From: G963665925 sp963676345
GTDB taxonomy: Bacteria > Bacillota > Clostridia > Peptostreptococcales > Acidaminobacteraceae
NCBI GenBank assembly: GCA_963676345.2
Contig: CAXXTS010000006.1
Location: forward strand, 434,001 to 498,000
Length of the DNA: 64,000 nucleotides
Reading direction: 5' to 3'
Shown here one piece after another: positions 45,009 through 54,270 of this stretch. Made by a program: the position numbers and the translations under genes. Position 1 is the first letter of the stretch; each line of letters starts with the position of its first letter. The notes beneath the pieces were generated by a model. The model did not search any database. It was not told the origin of the DNA and worked only from the letters and a program-made list of their open reading frames with translations.

Positions 45009-46655
45009 ATGAACTGCTCTAAAAAATGTATTGCAGTCGTGTTATCATGTGTGCTCTGTGTGATGAGTGCAAATTTAAGCTACGCGGCAACCGTTTGGTC
45101 TGATTTAAATAAGGCGGGTGCTTTTGAAAGCGCCGGAGATTTTCAGTCGGCTGTACCCTACTGGAAAAGTGCCTTAGAATACTTCGAAGGTGTGGAATCA
45201 GTAGATGCATATACCAATGCAGCGCTCATGGCAAAAAAACTCGGTCATTATTATGATAGTGCTGGTGACTATCCAAGTGCAGTGACCTATTATGAACTCG
45301 AGAATACTTACTGGAACAAGCTTGGAAAAGACTGGGGTACGGCGGATATGGTTCGAGCAGATGAGATCCGTTCCTATATTCATTTTTATGCTGAGGATAC
45401 ATTAGAAGACCCAATAGGTGATAGTCAGGCAGGCACTTCTCAAAGTCGTCTGGTTCATCTTGAAAAATTCGAACCGCCGACAGGCATCTATTTGGGTTTA
45501 TACTCAGAAAATGACAAAGCTATTGGTCAACATGTAGAATTAACGCAGTCTGTTTACGGAAAAGATCACGCTATATATATGTATTACCAGAACTTTAACC
45601 AGTGGATGAATAGTGCAAATGGGCCTGGCAGAGCCGCTATGGACGGTGTAAATGCCCAGCGGGTTGAAGAGGCAGGCGGTGCACTTCAAATAGCCATGAA
45701 TGCCATGGAGGGTCTTCAAGTTGTCGAAGAGAACGACTGGCTAGTGCAGTGGGCGAGGGAAGCCGCTTCCTATGATATGCCGATATTCTTAAGATTCTGC
45801 GGGGAAATGAATGGCGACTGGGTACCATGGCATGGTGATCCGGCGCTTTACATTGAAAAATTCAGACTGGTTCATGATGTTATGGCACTTTATGCGCCAA
45901 ATGTGGCCATGGTGTGGTGTCCTAATGATGTGCCTGTCGAGCTAGACGGACAGCGTATTGAAGACTACTATCCGGGAGACGCCTATGTGGACTGGGTCGG
46001 TGTGAATTTCTATGTCGATTATTATGACAGCGGCAGAACAGACGGACCTAATAACTTTTTGCAAAATCCATTATCACATCTTCAGTATATCTATGAAATG
46101 TATGCAGATAAAAAACCCATAATGATATGTGAAACCGGTGTTGCCCATTACTCCATTCCAAATGGGGAAAACGTTGAAGCTTGGGGCGCTGCAAACCTGG
46201 AAAAGTTCTATTCTATGCTTCCTGTTGTTTACCCGCGCGTGAAGGCAATTACTTATCTATCACTGAATCAGGCTAATGAAAATTATCTTGTGGGAAATAG
46301 GTGGAGCAATTATGCGCTATCAGAAAACGAACAGGTAAAAGAAACCTACCAGCGTATTATTAAATCAGATGCCTATTTAAGTGAAGTAAAAGACTATAGT
46401 GAAGACACCACTGCCCAGCAGTATGACTATATTGAAAGAGAAGCCCTGTTTAGTCAGAAGAAACTGGTTCTGGACATTAAAATACCAGACTACAAAGTAT
46501 CCAAGGTCTCTGTGTTTTCGGACACAGGGTATATGAAAGTTATGACTCAAATGCCTTTTGTAATAGACGCAAAAGCCTTGCAGGGCGAAGTGGTCAATAT
46601 TCAGGTATTTGATAGCACTGGTGCACTTGTCATGAATGAACTCATTGAAAAGTAA
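45009..46655 (+). CDS. Secreted glycoside hydrolase (GH26-like) with N-terminal TPR-like region
   Basis: The 548-residue protein has a signal peptide (CIAVVLSCVLCVMSANLSYAA), a ~110-residue tetratricopeptide-like helical region (AGDFQSAVPYWKSALEYF, AGDYPSAVTYYELEN), then a glycosidase barrel. The acid/base Glu is probably E266 in RFCGEMNGDW and the nucleophile E375 in MICETGVA, the GH26 arrangement (mannanases, lichenases and relatives). A short beta tail ends it. Near a glycan operon, it may trim or release the cell's own polysaccharide. AGGAGG precedes ATG 45009. Confidence 0.82.
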   Translation: MNCSKKCIAVVLSCVLCVMSANLSYAATVWSDLNKAGAFESAGDFQSAVPYWKSALEYFEGVESVDAYTNAALMAKKLGHYYDSAGDYPSAVTYYELENTYWNKLGKDWGTADMVRADEIRSYIHFYAEDTLEDPIGDSQAGTSQSRLVHLEKFEPPTGIYLGLYSENDKAIGQHVELTQSVYGKDHAIYMYYQNFNQWMNSANGPGRAAMDGVNAQRVEEAGGALQIAMNAMEGLQVVEENDWLVQWAREAASYDMPIFLRFCGEMNGDWVPWHGDPALYIEKFRLVHDVMALYAPNVAMVWCPNDVPVELDGQRIEDYYPGDAYVDWVGVNFYVDYYDSGRTDGPNNFLQNPLSHLQYIYEMYADKKPIMICETGVAHYSIPNGENVEAWGAANLEKFYSMLPVVYPRVKAITYLSLNQANENYLVGNRWSNYALSENEQVKETYQRIIKSDAYLSEVKDYSEDTTAQQYDYIEREALFSQKKLVLDIKIPDYKVSKVSVFSDTGYMKVMTQMPFVIDAKALQGEVVNIQVFDSTGALVMNELIEK

Positions 46656-46671
46656 AGAAGACTTTAAAAAC

Positions 46672-46706
46672 AACGCCCGATGTTATAAAATAATGCACCG
46701 GGCGTT
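46672..46706 (+). terminator. Terminator after the glycosidase gene
   Basis: AACGCCCG (46672-46679) pairs with CGGGCGTT (46699-46706), with a T-containing run after it. Confidence 0.75.
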
Positions 46707-46903
46707 GCTTTGTTCTTACTTGGGAATTTAGCAGAAGCTTGCTTGCAATTTCTTTGTTGGGATAGAATTTGTTAGAATAGAACTGTTATAATAGAATCAG
46801 TAAATAAGTTTGTCCTGAGATTTTGTGAAATGCCCATACACGAATCAGAAATAAGGGCTCAATGTGAATATCTCGGGTCGATTAAGGTTATAAGAGGTAT
46901 ACC

Positions 46904-47368
46904 ATGAAACAACATGAAATAAGTTTGCACATATTAGAAGAAGCCGAAATGAAAAGCTTCGGACTTAAACTGGCGGATGTTTTAAAACCAGGGGATATTG
47001 TCTGCTTAAGTGGTGATCTTGGGGCGGGAAAAACAACGCTCACAAAATCCATTGCAGCTGGATTGGGCATAGAAGACTACGTGACAAGTCCAAGCTATAC
47101 GATTGTCAATGAATATGAGGGCAGACTGGCCCTCTACCATTTTGACGTTTATAGAATCAATGACATTGAGGAAATGTATGAACTGGGCTACGAAGAGTAT
47201 TTCTATGGTCAAGGCGTCTGTGTCATTGAGTGGGCAGGCATGATTGAAGAACTGCTGCCTGAAAATATCGTCTGGATTGAAATTTATCAGGGGGAATCCT
47301 TTGAAGAGCGAAAGCTTCATATTAAAGGTCCTGCTGAAACTATCGCGACATTGGAGGAAGTTTTATGA
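46904..47368 (+). CDS. tsaE: tRNA t6A biosynthesis ATPase TsaE
   Basis: The ATPase that cycles the TsaBD complex during N6-threonylcarbamoyladenosine formation at tRNA position 37. 154 residues, with the P-loop GDLGAGKTTL, SPSYTIVNEYEG, and HFDVYRI in the middle; full family length. ATG 46904 has AGAGG upstream. First gene of the tsaE-tsaB-rimI block, whose stops and starts overlap. Confidence 0.97.
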   Translation: MKQHEISLHILEEAEMKSFGLKLADVLKPGDIVCLSGDLGAGKTTLTKSIAAGLGIEDYVTSPSYTIVNEYEGRLALYHFDVYRINDIEEMYELGYEEYFYGQGVCVIEWAGMIEELLPENIVWIEIYQGESFEERKLHIKGPAETIATLEEVL

Positions 47369-48069
47369 GAATACTCGCACTGGACACATCATCGCTTGTC
47401 GCATCAGCCGCGATTCTTGAAGATGAAAAGTTACTTGGAGAAATGACAATTAATCATCCTAAAACCCATTCTCAAAAGCTGATGCCTATCATTGAGGCGC
47501 TTACCAAATCCCTAGGACTAAAAGTGAAGGATATGGACATGATCGCTGTTGCAGGGGGTCCCGGTTCTTTTACAGGGGTACGCATTGGACTTTCAGCGGC
47601 CAAGGCATTTGCACAGCCTTTTGATTTGCCACTGGTTATGGTGTCTTCGCTTAAAGGACTTGCATACAATTTGCCGGGATATGAGGGCATAATTTGTCCC
47701 ATCCTAGATGCTCGAAGAGGTCAAGTCTATGCAGCAGCTTACAGATGGCAGTCTGAATCACTCATTACTGTGGTTCCTGATCAGGCCATACAACTTGAAG
47801 ACCTCTTGGTTAAATTTAAGGAAGGCCATGCACAGCGCATCGTTTTTCTTGGAGATGCAGCGCCAAAATACAGGGAGGAAATTTATAAAGTATTAGGGGC
47901 AAAGGCAGTATTCGCACCTGCTTCACATAACATGCAAAAAGCATCATCAGTTGCTATGGCGGCAATAAGAAATACGGATCAGGCAGTAAAGTACGATGAA
48001 GTTCAGGCAAACTACTTACGACGTTCAGAAGCGGAAGTGACTTGGGAGAAGAAGCATGGAAAGTCCTAA
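47365..48069 (+). CDS. tsaB: tRNA t6A biosynthesis protein TsaB
   Basis: An ASKHA-fold partner of TsaD in t6A synthesis; it lacks its own metal site. 234 residues, with ILALDTSS at the N-terminus, GPGSFTGVRIGL around residue 70 and PILDARRGQVYAA in the middle, all TsaB landmarks. Starts inside the tsaE stop (ATGA) and overlaps rimI by 14 bp. Confidence 0.97.
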   Translation: MRILALDTSSLVASAAILEDEKLLGEMTINHPKTHSQKLMPIIEALTKSLGLKVKDMDMIAVAGGPGSFTGVRIGLSAAKAFAQPFDLPLVMVSSLKGLAYNLPGYEGIICPILDARRGQVYAAAYRWQSESLITVVPDQAIQLEDLLVKFKEGHAQRIVFLGDAAPKYREEIYKVLGAKAVFAPASHNMQKASSVAMAAIRNTDQAVKYDEVQANYLRRSEAEVTWEKKHGKS

Positions 48070-48520
48070 TATGGATAGCCCTGTCATTAGAAGGATGACC
48101 CTTGAGGATGTTGCTGGCGTTCATGCCCTTGAAATGAAGTGCTTTAGCACACCGTGGAGCCAGGATGCTTTTGTACAGGAGCTGACTACAAATAAGCTTG
48201 CAAGATACATGCTCTATGAAGAGAATGGAGAAATATGCGCCTACGGCGGTTACTGGGTTATTTTAGATGAGGCGCACATTACCAATATTGCGGTTGATCC
48301 TGAGAGGCGCAGACAGGGTATCGGGCGTAAACTGGTTGGTGAAATGCTGGGGACCATGACCTCGAATAATATAAAAAAAGTTACCCTAGAAGTTCGAAGA
48401 GGCAATACAGCTGCCCGTAGACTTTATGAGGGCTTTGGATTTGCAGAAGAAGGCATTCGACCCGATTATTATCAGGAGCCTAAAGAGGACGCCATTATTA
48501 TGTGGCTTGATCTAGACTAA
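48056..48520 (+). CDS. rimI: Ribosomal-protein-alanine N-acetyltransferase (RimI, GNAT)
   Basis: A GNAT acetyltransferase of 154 residues. The acetyl-CoA loop is VDPERRRQGIGRKLV, preceded by ITNIAV and followed by LEVRRGNTAARRLYEGFGF. The genes tsaE-tsaB-rimI-tsaD are a standard Firmicutes grouping. GGAG sits 7 nt before ATG 48056, within tsaB. Confidence 0.95.
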   Translation: MESPNMDSPVIRRMTLEDVAGVHALEMKCFSTPWSQDAFVQELTTNKLARYMLYEENGEICAYGGYWVILDEAHITNIAVDPERRRQGIGRKLVGEMLGTMTSNNIKKVTLEVRRGNTAARRLYEGFGFAEEGIRPDYYQEPKEDAIIMWLDLD

Positions 48521-48532
48521 GGGGGAATGGAC

Positions 48533-49189
48533 GTGGAAAACGCATCATTTGCAGGGCGGATAAGGGAGCTTGTACTCTCTCCTAAAAAGGCCATGCAATC
48601 GGCATCAGAAAAACCCTTTCTCATAGGTGTTTTTGTAATTCTGTTGATTATGTCAGGTATTATTTTTATCCCTCAGCGGCCTATGTTTGTAAAAATGACA
48701 ATGACAGCAATTGAAAATGCACAAGAGGCTTATACACAGGAAGAAGTAGAGACTCTGCTTCAGAGTGGTGCCAATACGGCCATGTTTATAAGTATATTCT
48801 ATTTTGTTTGTACACCCTTTTTTAAAGGGGGCGTTGCCTATGCACTTTCCACTATTTTAGGGGGTGAGGGCAAGTTTAGAAGTACCCTGGGTGTGGTTGT
48901 GAATGCCTACTTTATAATGCTTTTAGGACAACTTGTCAGAATGATTATTGTACTGATGACAAAGGACCCCTATTTTTCATTCTCTGCGGCACTGCTTTTA
49001 GGTGCAGGGAGTGAAACAAGCAGTCTTTTTTCAGTGCTTTCAGCGATTGATATCTTCTCGATCTGGTATTTGGTTGTGAGCATGATTGGCATAAAGTACG
49101 TGCATAACTTATCGACTGCAAAAGCGTTTGTTGCTGTGTTCGGACCGTGGCTTATGGTTATTGCATTTGGCTTTGCCGGGGCGATGTAA
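48533..49189 (+). CDS. Yip1-like multi-pass membrane protein
   Basis: About 218 residues with a short cytoplasmic N-terminus (REL-x-LSPKKAM) and five predicted membrane helices, a layout seen in YIP1/YIPF family proteins of Firmicutes. Function unknown. GTG 48533 is preferred because GGGGGA is then 7 nt upstream; ATG 48527 would touch that site. It interrupts the usual rimI-tsaD adjacency. Confidence 0.72.
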   Translation: MENASFAGRIRELVLSPKKAMQSASEKPFLIGVFVILLIMSGIIFIPQRPMFVKMTMTAIENAQEAYTQEEVETLLQSGANTAMFISIFYFVCTPFFKGGVAYALSTILGGEGKFRSTLGVVVNAYFIMLLGQLVRMIIVLMTKDPYFSFSAALLLGAGSETSSLFSVLSAIDIFSIWYLVVSMIGIKYVHNLSTAKAFVAVFGPWLMVIAFGFAGAM

Positions 49190-49213
49190 AATAAAATATT
49201 CAGATGGAGTATT

Positions 49214-50260
49214 ATGTTAGGACGTGATCAGATGAATAAGGAACTTTTAACCCTAGCCATTGAGACCAGCTGTGATGAAACATCAGCAGCCGTACTGCTT
49301 AATGGGCGAACGGTTTTATCAAATATTGTTTATTCGCAAATAGATATTCATAAGAAGTTTGGAGGGGTTGTGCCGGAAATTGCCTCTCGAAATCATGTGG
49401 AAAAAATTTCTCAGGTTATTGACGAGGCACTTGAAAGTGCAGATAAAACACTTGAACAGATGGACATGATAGCTGTGACATATGGACCTGGACTTGTCGG
49501 AGCCCTATTAGTAGGTGTTTCTACAGCAAAGGCACTGGCCTTTTCACTTAGTAAACCACTTGTCCCGGTCAATCATATTGAAGGGCATATTTGTGCAAAC
49601 TTCATACAGTTTCCAGATCTGGAGCCGCCATTTGTGTGTCTGATTGTTTCAGGTGGACATTCGCACCTCGTTCATGTGAAAGACTATGGTGAATATGAAA
49701 TACTGGGCAGAACGCGTGATGACGCAGCGGGCGAAGCCTTTGACAAGGTTGCTAGAACCCTTGGGCTTGGTTATCCAGGTGGTCCTAAAATTGACCAGCT
49801 TGCGAAGGTTGGAAACGCAGAGGCTGTTCACTTCCCTAGAGTATTTCTTGAAAAAGGTAGCTTGGACTTTAGTTTTAGTGGGTTAAAATCAGCTGTGCTG
49901 AATCATATTAATAAATGCAATATGAAAGACATTGAAGTGATTCCTAAAGATATTGCTGCAAGTTTTCAGGCAGCGGTGGTTGAGGTGCTCAGTGCCAAGG
50001 CTGTTATGGCTGCAAAATCATGTGGCGTGGATAAAATTGTTCTGGCTGGAGGGGTCGCTGCCAATGCGGGACTTAGAGCTCAGTTGTCAGAAGAAGCGGG
50101 TGCAAGCGGTATAGAGCTTTATTATCCGGCACTGGACTTATGTACTGACAATGCCGCAATGATCGGCTGTGCGGGCTACTACGATTACTTGCAAGGTGTT
50201 CGAGGCGATATGACACTCAATGCGGTTCCAAATTTAAAATTGGGTCAAAAACCAAAGTAA
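49214..50260 (+). CDS. tsaD: tRNA t6A threonylcarbamoyltransferase TsaD
   Basis: Catalytic subunit that moves threonylcarbamoyl from its adenylate to A37 of ANN-decoding tRNAs. 348 residues; IETSCDETSAAVL at the N-terminus, the metal-binding H-x3-H in NHIEGHI, VSGGHSHLVHV, and LAGGVAANAGLR near the end. Needs TsaB and TsaE, encoded just upstream; TsaC is not in this window. GGAG lies 5 nt before ATG 49214. Confidence 0.97.
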   Translation: MLGRDQMNKELLTLAIETSCDETSAAVLLNGRTVLSNIVYSQIDIHKKFGGVVPEIASRNHVEKISQVIDEALESADKTLEQMDMIAVTYGPGLVGALLVGVSTAKALAFSLSKPLVPVNHIEGHICANFIQFPDLEPPFVCLIVSGGHSHLVHVKDYGEYEILGRTRDDAAGEAFDKVARTLGLGYPGGPKIDQLAKVGNAEAVHFPRVFLEKGSLDFSFSGLKSAVLNHINKCNMKDIEVIPKDIAASFQAAVVEVLSAKAVMAAKSCGVDKIVLAGGVAANAGLRAQLSEEAGASGIELYYPALDLCTDNAAMIGCAGYYDYLQGVRGDMTLNAVPNLKLGQKPK

Positions 50261-50379
50261 AATTGTAACTGTATGGTAAGTGGGGAAATGTCAAGAACTT
50301 CACCAAAAAAAGAGATTATGTAAACTAAGTGCGAAGTTTTGAAATGTTCAGAATACTCCTCGTTTTCTGTGTATAAAAC
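50261..50379. other. Start of the 515-bp gap between tsaD and acpP
   Basis: No gene seen. The gap continues with a cluster of DnaA-box-like sites and a structured element, listed separately. Confidence 0.4.
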
Positions 50380-50574
50380 TGTGGATAATGTGGATAACAT
50401 GGTGAGCGACGCATGAATAATCTCATTTGGGTGTGGAAAAGGTTGTGGGGAGTATGGGATAAGGCCTATGAAAATACGAAAATAGAATTTTTATGAGGTT
50501 TCTTTTCCATTTACTCAAGGATTTAAGTCGGATATCAAGTTTACATAATATGTGTTGATTGATTATGTGGACAA
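50380..50574 (+). promoter_or_regulatory. Cluster of DnaA-box-like sequences
   Basis: Two perfect TGTGGATAA boxes lie head to tail (50380-50388 and 50389-50397), with one-mismatch copies TGTGGAAAA (50432-50440) and TGTGGACAA (50566-50574) on the same strand. No dnaA, dnaN or rpmH is near, so this is unlikely to be the replication origin; a DnaA-titrating cluster is possible. Confidence 0.5.
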
Positions 50575-50650
50575 GCATTGCAGTTAATTAAATCTATATC
50601 GAAAAAATCATATGATGCGAATTGAATAATAATCGAAAGCCGTGTTTTGA

Positions 50651-50769
50651 TAAAGACAAAGGAATGTATATAAAAAGATAAGGGCTCAGCTGTGCTTGCA
50701 CAAAACTGACCCCTTATCTTTTTTTGCATATGTGTCACATCTAGCGACATGAGCAAGTGAAATTTGCTC
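50651..50769. repeat. Structured repeat element with CTAGCGAC core, single copy
   Basis: Same design as the element at 54.3 kb. A conserved AAAGACAAAG-AATG lead precedes a long hairpin with a constant apical part (CAGCTGTGC/GCACAAAACTG) on a copy-specific stem. After it come CTAGCGACAT (50741-50750) and a small hairpin GAGCAA/TTGCTC (50751-50756 with 50764-50769). Outer stems differ in sequence from the other copies but keep pairing, a sign of selection on structure. It lies between converging tsaD and acpP. Confidence 0.7.
50672..50723. terminator. Bidirectional terminator formed by the repeat's long hairpin
   Basis: AAAAAGATAAGGG (50672-50684) pairs with CCCTTATCTTTTT (50711-50723); T-runs follow on both strands, so it can end both tsaD and acpP transcripts. 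Confidence 0.8.
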
Positions 50770-50775
50770 TTTTAT

Positions 50776-51003
50776 TTAAGCGTTTTCTTCAAGATATGTT
50801 AGAATTTCCTGAATGGTTGTAAAGCCCAGCGCTGTATCATCTGGAATTTCAATGTCGTATTCTTCTTCAATGGCCATGATAATCTGTGCTGCGTCTAGTG
50901 AATCTGCCTTAAGATCATCAGTAATAGAAGACGTTTTGGTAATTTTACCTTGTCCAACAATATCAAGCTGTGCCTCAATAATCTCTTTTACTTTTTCAAA
51001 CAT
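50776..51003 (-). CDS. acpP: Acyl carrier protein
   Basis: A 75-residue acidic helical protein with the 4'-phosphopantetheine site Ser35 in ADSLDAAQ, and the usual EEEYDIEIPD segment. Carries acyl chains in fatty-acid synthesis. AGGAGG lies upstream of the ATG. Unusually it stands alone, away from fab genes, so it may be a second ACP; the sequence itself looks like ordinary AcpP. Confidence 0.93.
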   Translation of the reverse strand: MFEKVKEIIEAQLDIVGQGKITKTSSITDDLKADSLDAAQIIMAIEEEYDIEIPDDTALGFTTIQEILTYLEENA

Positions 51004-51081
51004 GGTTTGCCTCCTAGCTTTTATCTATACCGTTATTATATACGATATCCGCCTTATAAGCGATATGTTATATCAATAAAA

Positions 51082-52995
51082 TCATATAAACTGTTCCCAT
51101 GTTTCATACATTTCTTCTAACTTGGAACGTAAATCCGTTAGGTCTTTATGAATAGACTGACTTTTTTCTGGGTCAGAATAGACTGCCTCGAGACAAAGGC
51201 TGGCTTCGAGTGCCTCAATTTCCTCTTCAGTGCTGTGAATTTGCGCTTCGAGTGCTTCTTGGTCTTTCTTTTGCTTTCTTGCACGTGCAGCAGCTTCTTT
51301 TTCACGCTTGCGTTCTTCCCGCACTTGGGTTTTTGTCTTTTGTTCCACAGGTGCATCGCTTGAACCAGCAGATTCTTGCTGCTTAAGCTTTTCCTGATAG
51401 TAGTCATAATTGCCGTAGTATATCTTGATGCCATCCGCTTCTAGCTCAAATATTTTAGTGCAGACCTTATTCAGGAAGTAACGGTCATGTGAGATGGAAA
51501 GCAGTGTTCCATCATACCCCAGAATGGCTTCCTCAAGGGCCTCTTTTGAACTGATATCAAGGTGGTTGGTTGGTTCATCGAGCAGGAGAAAGTTAGATTT
51601 TGAAAGCATAAGCTTAAGTAGGGCAACCCGTCCTTTTTCACCACCGCTGAGCTGACCGACGATTTTGAAGACATCATCCCCTTTAAATAGGAAGGCCCCT
51701 AAAAGGGTGCGAATTTCAACAATATCTAGTTGAGGGTTGGCATCAGAAATTTCTTCAACAATAGTGTTTGCAGGGTTAAGCGTGGACTGGTCCTGATCAT
51801 AGTAACCAGGCATAACATGATGCCCTAGCTTATAGCTGCCTTCAAGGGCTTCAAGTGTTCCCAGCAGTATTTTAAAGAGGGTGGTCTTGCCAATGCCGTT
51901 TGGCCCAATAAGACCAATTCGTTCCTCTTTAAAGATGTCAAAACTCACATTTTCAAAAAGGGGCGTATTCGGATAAGCCATTTTCAAATTTTCAGCATGC
52001 AGGACATCATTTCCACTTTTTATTTGTGTCGACAGATGGATATGAGCCCGTTCATCAACCCACATGGGTTTATCAACACGCTCGATTTGATCCAGACGTT
52101 TTTCACGACTTTGTGCGCGCTTGGCCAGTTTCTCAGTGCCGTGCTGCTTGAATTTTCGAATCAAATCTTCTTGCTTTCTAATTTCACGCTGCTGGGATTC
52201 ATAGACGCGCAGTTGTTCCTCGTAGCGTGCCCGCTTGAATTTTGAAAAGTCTGAGTAGCTGCCACTATGTGCAAGAAGACTTGTGTTTTCAATCTCAAAA
52301 ATGCGATTAACCACTTCATCTAGAAAATATCGATCATGGGAAATGACAATGAGCGTTCCCGGGTATCCGGACAGAAAAGACTCAAGCCAGCTCGTTGATT
52401 TGATATCGAGGTGGTTGGTCGGTTCATCAAGCAGTAGAATGTCCGGTTTACCAAGCAAGAGCTTTGCAATATTCAGTCGCGACTTTTGACCACCGCTGAG
52501 CACACTGGCAGGACGCTGAATTTCTTCATCTGTGAATCCGAGTCCTTTAAGTACACCACGTATTTCACTTTTATAGGCGTAGCCGTTCTCACCTTCGAAT
52601 GTTTCGAGTGTATGGGCATAGGTAGTCATTAAAGATTCAGGTGCCTCCTGGTGCTTTTCGCTAAGGGCTGCAATTTCTTGCTCCATTTCTCGAAGACTGT
52701 TTTCCATATCGATAAGATGCTGAAATACAGGTAGGCAATAGTCGTAAAGTGTATCTTCAGCATTGATATCCGGAGTTTGCTCAAGGTAGCCAAGACTTAA
52801 GTCCTTAGCCTTAAATATGTCCCCTGTATCATAGGCCAGTTCGCCTGTAATGATTTTGAACAGTGTAGATTTTCCAGCACCGTTGCGGCCGATAAGTCCA
52901 ATTCTATCGCCAGTTTCTATGGTGAAGCTGATGTCTTTTAAAATGGTATCAATACCATATGATTTTGAGATGTTGCTGCATGATAGTGCAATCAT
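51082..52995 (-). CDS. ABC-F family ATPase
   Basis: A 637-residue soluble twin-ATPase of the ribosome-acting ABC-F class. Domain 1 has GLIGRNGAGKST, LSGGQKSRL and LLDEPTNHLD; domain 2 has GLIGPNGIGKTT, LSGGEKGRV and again LLDEPTNHLD. A charged linker lies between and a Lys/Glu-rich coiled coil (about 545-637) follows, as in Uup/YdiF-type members. It has no membrane segment. The exact subgroup (translation factor or antibiotic protection) cannot be told. GGAGG precedes the ATG. Confidence 0.93.
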   Translation of the reverse strand: MIALSCSNISKSYGIDTILKDISFTIETGDRIGLIGRNGAGKSTLFKIITGELAYDTGDIFKAKDLSLGYLEQTPDINAEDTLYDYCLPVFQHLIDMENSLREMEQEIAALSEKHQEAPESLMTTYAHTLETFEGENGYAYKSEIRGVLKGLGFTDEEIQRPASVLSGGQKSRLNIAKLLLGKPDILLLDEPTNHLDIKSTSWLESFLSGYPGTLIVISHDRYFLDEVVNRIFEIENTSLLAHSGSYSDFSKFKRARYEEQLRVYESQQREIRKQEDLIRKFKQHGTEKLAKRAQSREKRLDQIERVDKPMWVDERAHIHLSTQIKSGNDVLHAENLKMAYPNTPLFENVSFDIFKEERIGLIGPNGIGKTTLFKILLGTLEALEGSYKLGHHVMPGYYDQDQSTLNPANTIVEEISDANPQLDIVEIRTLLGAFLFKGDDVFKIVGQLSGGEKGRVALLKLMLSKSNFLLLDEPTNHLDISSKEALEEAILGYDGTLLSISHDRYFLNKVCTKIFELEADGIKIYYGNYDYYQEKLKQQESAGSSDAPVEQKTKTQVREERKREKEAAARARKQKKDQEALEAQIHSTEEEIEALEASLCLEAVYSDPEKSQSIHKDLTDLRSKLEEMYETWEQFI

Positions 52996-53550
52996 TTATG
53001 TTAATCCTCCGTTACTATAGTTCAAAGGGTCTTCGCTTAAAAATATCCCTACCTATTCTATCACATTTCACTAGAAGACTCATTCCTATAAGCAGTCCCA
53101 AATCTTTCAATTTACGAAAAGAAGCGGATGAATTTTTTACAAGTATGATGTCATAACGAAAAGAGTAGCGCTCAAGCGGCGTCAGGGTGGCATAAAAGAG
53201 ATATATTCTGTTGCACTTCAAGCAGCTGTTGAAAACTTTGAAAAGGGATATGACCCTTGTTATAAGAAAAAAGACTAGTGTCTTCATTATAATAATAATG
53301 ATGGATAAAATGCGGGCTAGTTTGAAAGAGGGGCGTTACTTTAGAAAATAATGGGTAAAAAATAGAGGATAGCAGAATGAAACTCAAATAAATCACACTT
53401 TAAATGAATGGTGCAAAAACCATTTGGAAAGGGTGTATTTTCAGAAGTTTCCGAAATAAGACCATCCAAAGAATAGCTTATTTCATATGTAAATAATTTG
53501 AGTTTAGGGACAAAAATTGTCCAGATGATTGATAAAAGATTGTCAAGAGT
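52996..53550. other. Long gap between divergent ABC-F and rex genes
   Basis: About 550 bp, AT-rich. Short open frames on the minus strand (53015-53396) lack ribosome sites and look spurious. The length would allow a leader for the ABC-F gene, but I found no clear attenuator. Confidence 0.4.
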
Positions 53551-53580
53551 TTGACAGATTAAAAATACCTCTGCTATAAT
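53551..53580 (+). promoter_or_regulatory. Sigma-A promoter of rex
   Basis: Consensus TTGACA (53551-53556) and TATAAT (53575-53580) with an 18-bp spacer, ~30 bp before the start. No clear Rex operator (TTGTGAA-type palindrome) is visible at it. Confidence 0.85.
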
Positions 53581-53612
53581 TTTGATAGCATCTTGGCGAT
53601 ATGGAGGTAAAA

Positions 53613-54254
53613 ATGGCTAACAATAAAATTTCGATGGCGGTTATAAGAAGACTGCCTAAGTATCACAGATACTTACGGGATCTGCTTGATAGGGATGTAA
53701 AGCGGATTTCATCAAAGGAACTGAGTGACATTATTGGTTTTACAGCATCACAAATTCGTCAGGATCTCAACAACTTTGGGGGGTTCGGACAACAGGGATA
53801 CGGATACAACGTCGAAGACCTGTATCATGAGATTGGTAAAATACTGGGTCTGAACAAAAAGTACAATACGGTCATAATCGGTGCAGGTAACCTTGGGCAG
53901 GCACTTGCAAACTATTCGAGCTTTAATCGATTTGGATTTGAGCTAAAGGGTATTTTCGATGTGAATCCTAAAATCGTGGGGCTGACAATCAATGGTATTG
54001 ATGTCATGGATATGGATAAGATTGAGCACTTCATTAAAAAAGAAGAAGTATCAATCGGCTATATCTGTACAAGTCAGTCAGGTGCACAAGAAGTTGCTGA
54101 CAAGCTCGTGGCTTGCGGTATAAAGGCAATTTGGAACTTTGCACCCATTGATTTGAAAGTACCAGAAGACATCATTGTCGAAAATGTTCATCTTATCGAC
54201 AACCTACTGACTCTATCGTACTTCCTGAAAGGCAGCGAAGGAGATCTTGAATAA
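53613..54254 (+). CDS. rex: Redox-sensing transcriptional repressor Rex
   Basis: Senses the NADH/NAD ratio and represses fermentation and other anaerobic genes. 213 residues: an N-terminal winged helix (VIRRLPKYHRYL, FTASQIRQDLNNFGGFG), the NAD-binding Rossmann motif VIIGAGNLGQAL, and a C-terminal dimer helix (IVENVHLIDNLLTLSYFL). ATG 53613 has GGAGG 6 nt upstream; ATG 53601 overlaps that site and is rejected. Followed by its own terminator. Confidence 0.97.
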   Translation: MANNKISMAVIRRLPKYHRYLRDLLDRDVKRISSKELSDIIGFTASQIRQDLNNFGGFGQQGYGYNVEDLYHEIGKILGLNKKYNTVIIGAGNLGQALANYSSFNRFGFELKGIFDVNPKIVGLTINGIDVMDMDKIEHFIKKEEVSIGYICTSQSGAQEVADKLVACGIKAIWNFAPIDLKVPEDIIVENVHLIDNLLTLSYFLKGSEGDLE

Positions 54255-54270
54255 GTAAAAGCAACATACT

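Noticed and set aside
46904..50260. Novel system in the tsaE-tsaB-rimI-tsaD block
   Set aside because: This is the standard t6A modification cluster of Firmicutes; only the inserted Yip1-like gene is variable.
50380..50574. Chromosomal replication origin
   Set aside because: DnaA-box-like sites are present, but there is no dnaA/dnaN/rpmH context and no AT-rich unwinding repeat that I could identify.
53015..53396. Small minus-strand genes between the ABC-F and rex genes
   Set aside because: No ribosome sites, low-complexity composition, and one overlaps the likely promoter region of the ABC-F gene.
53601..53612. ATG 53601 as the rex start
   Set aside because: It overlaps the GGAGG ribosome site that serves ATG 53613.
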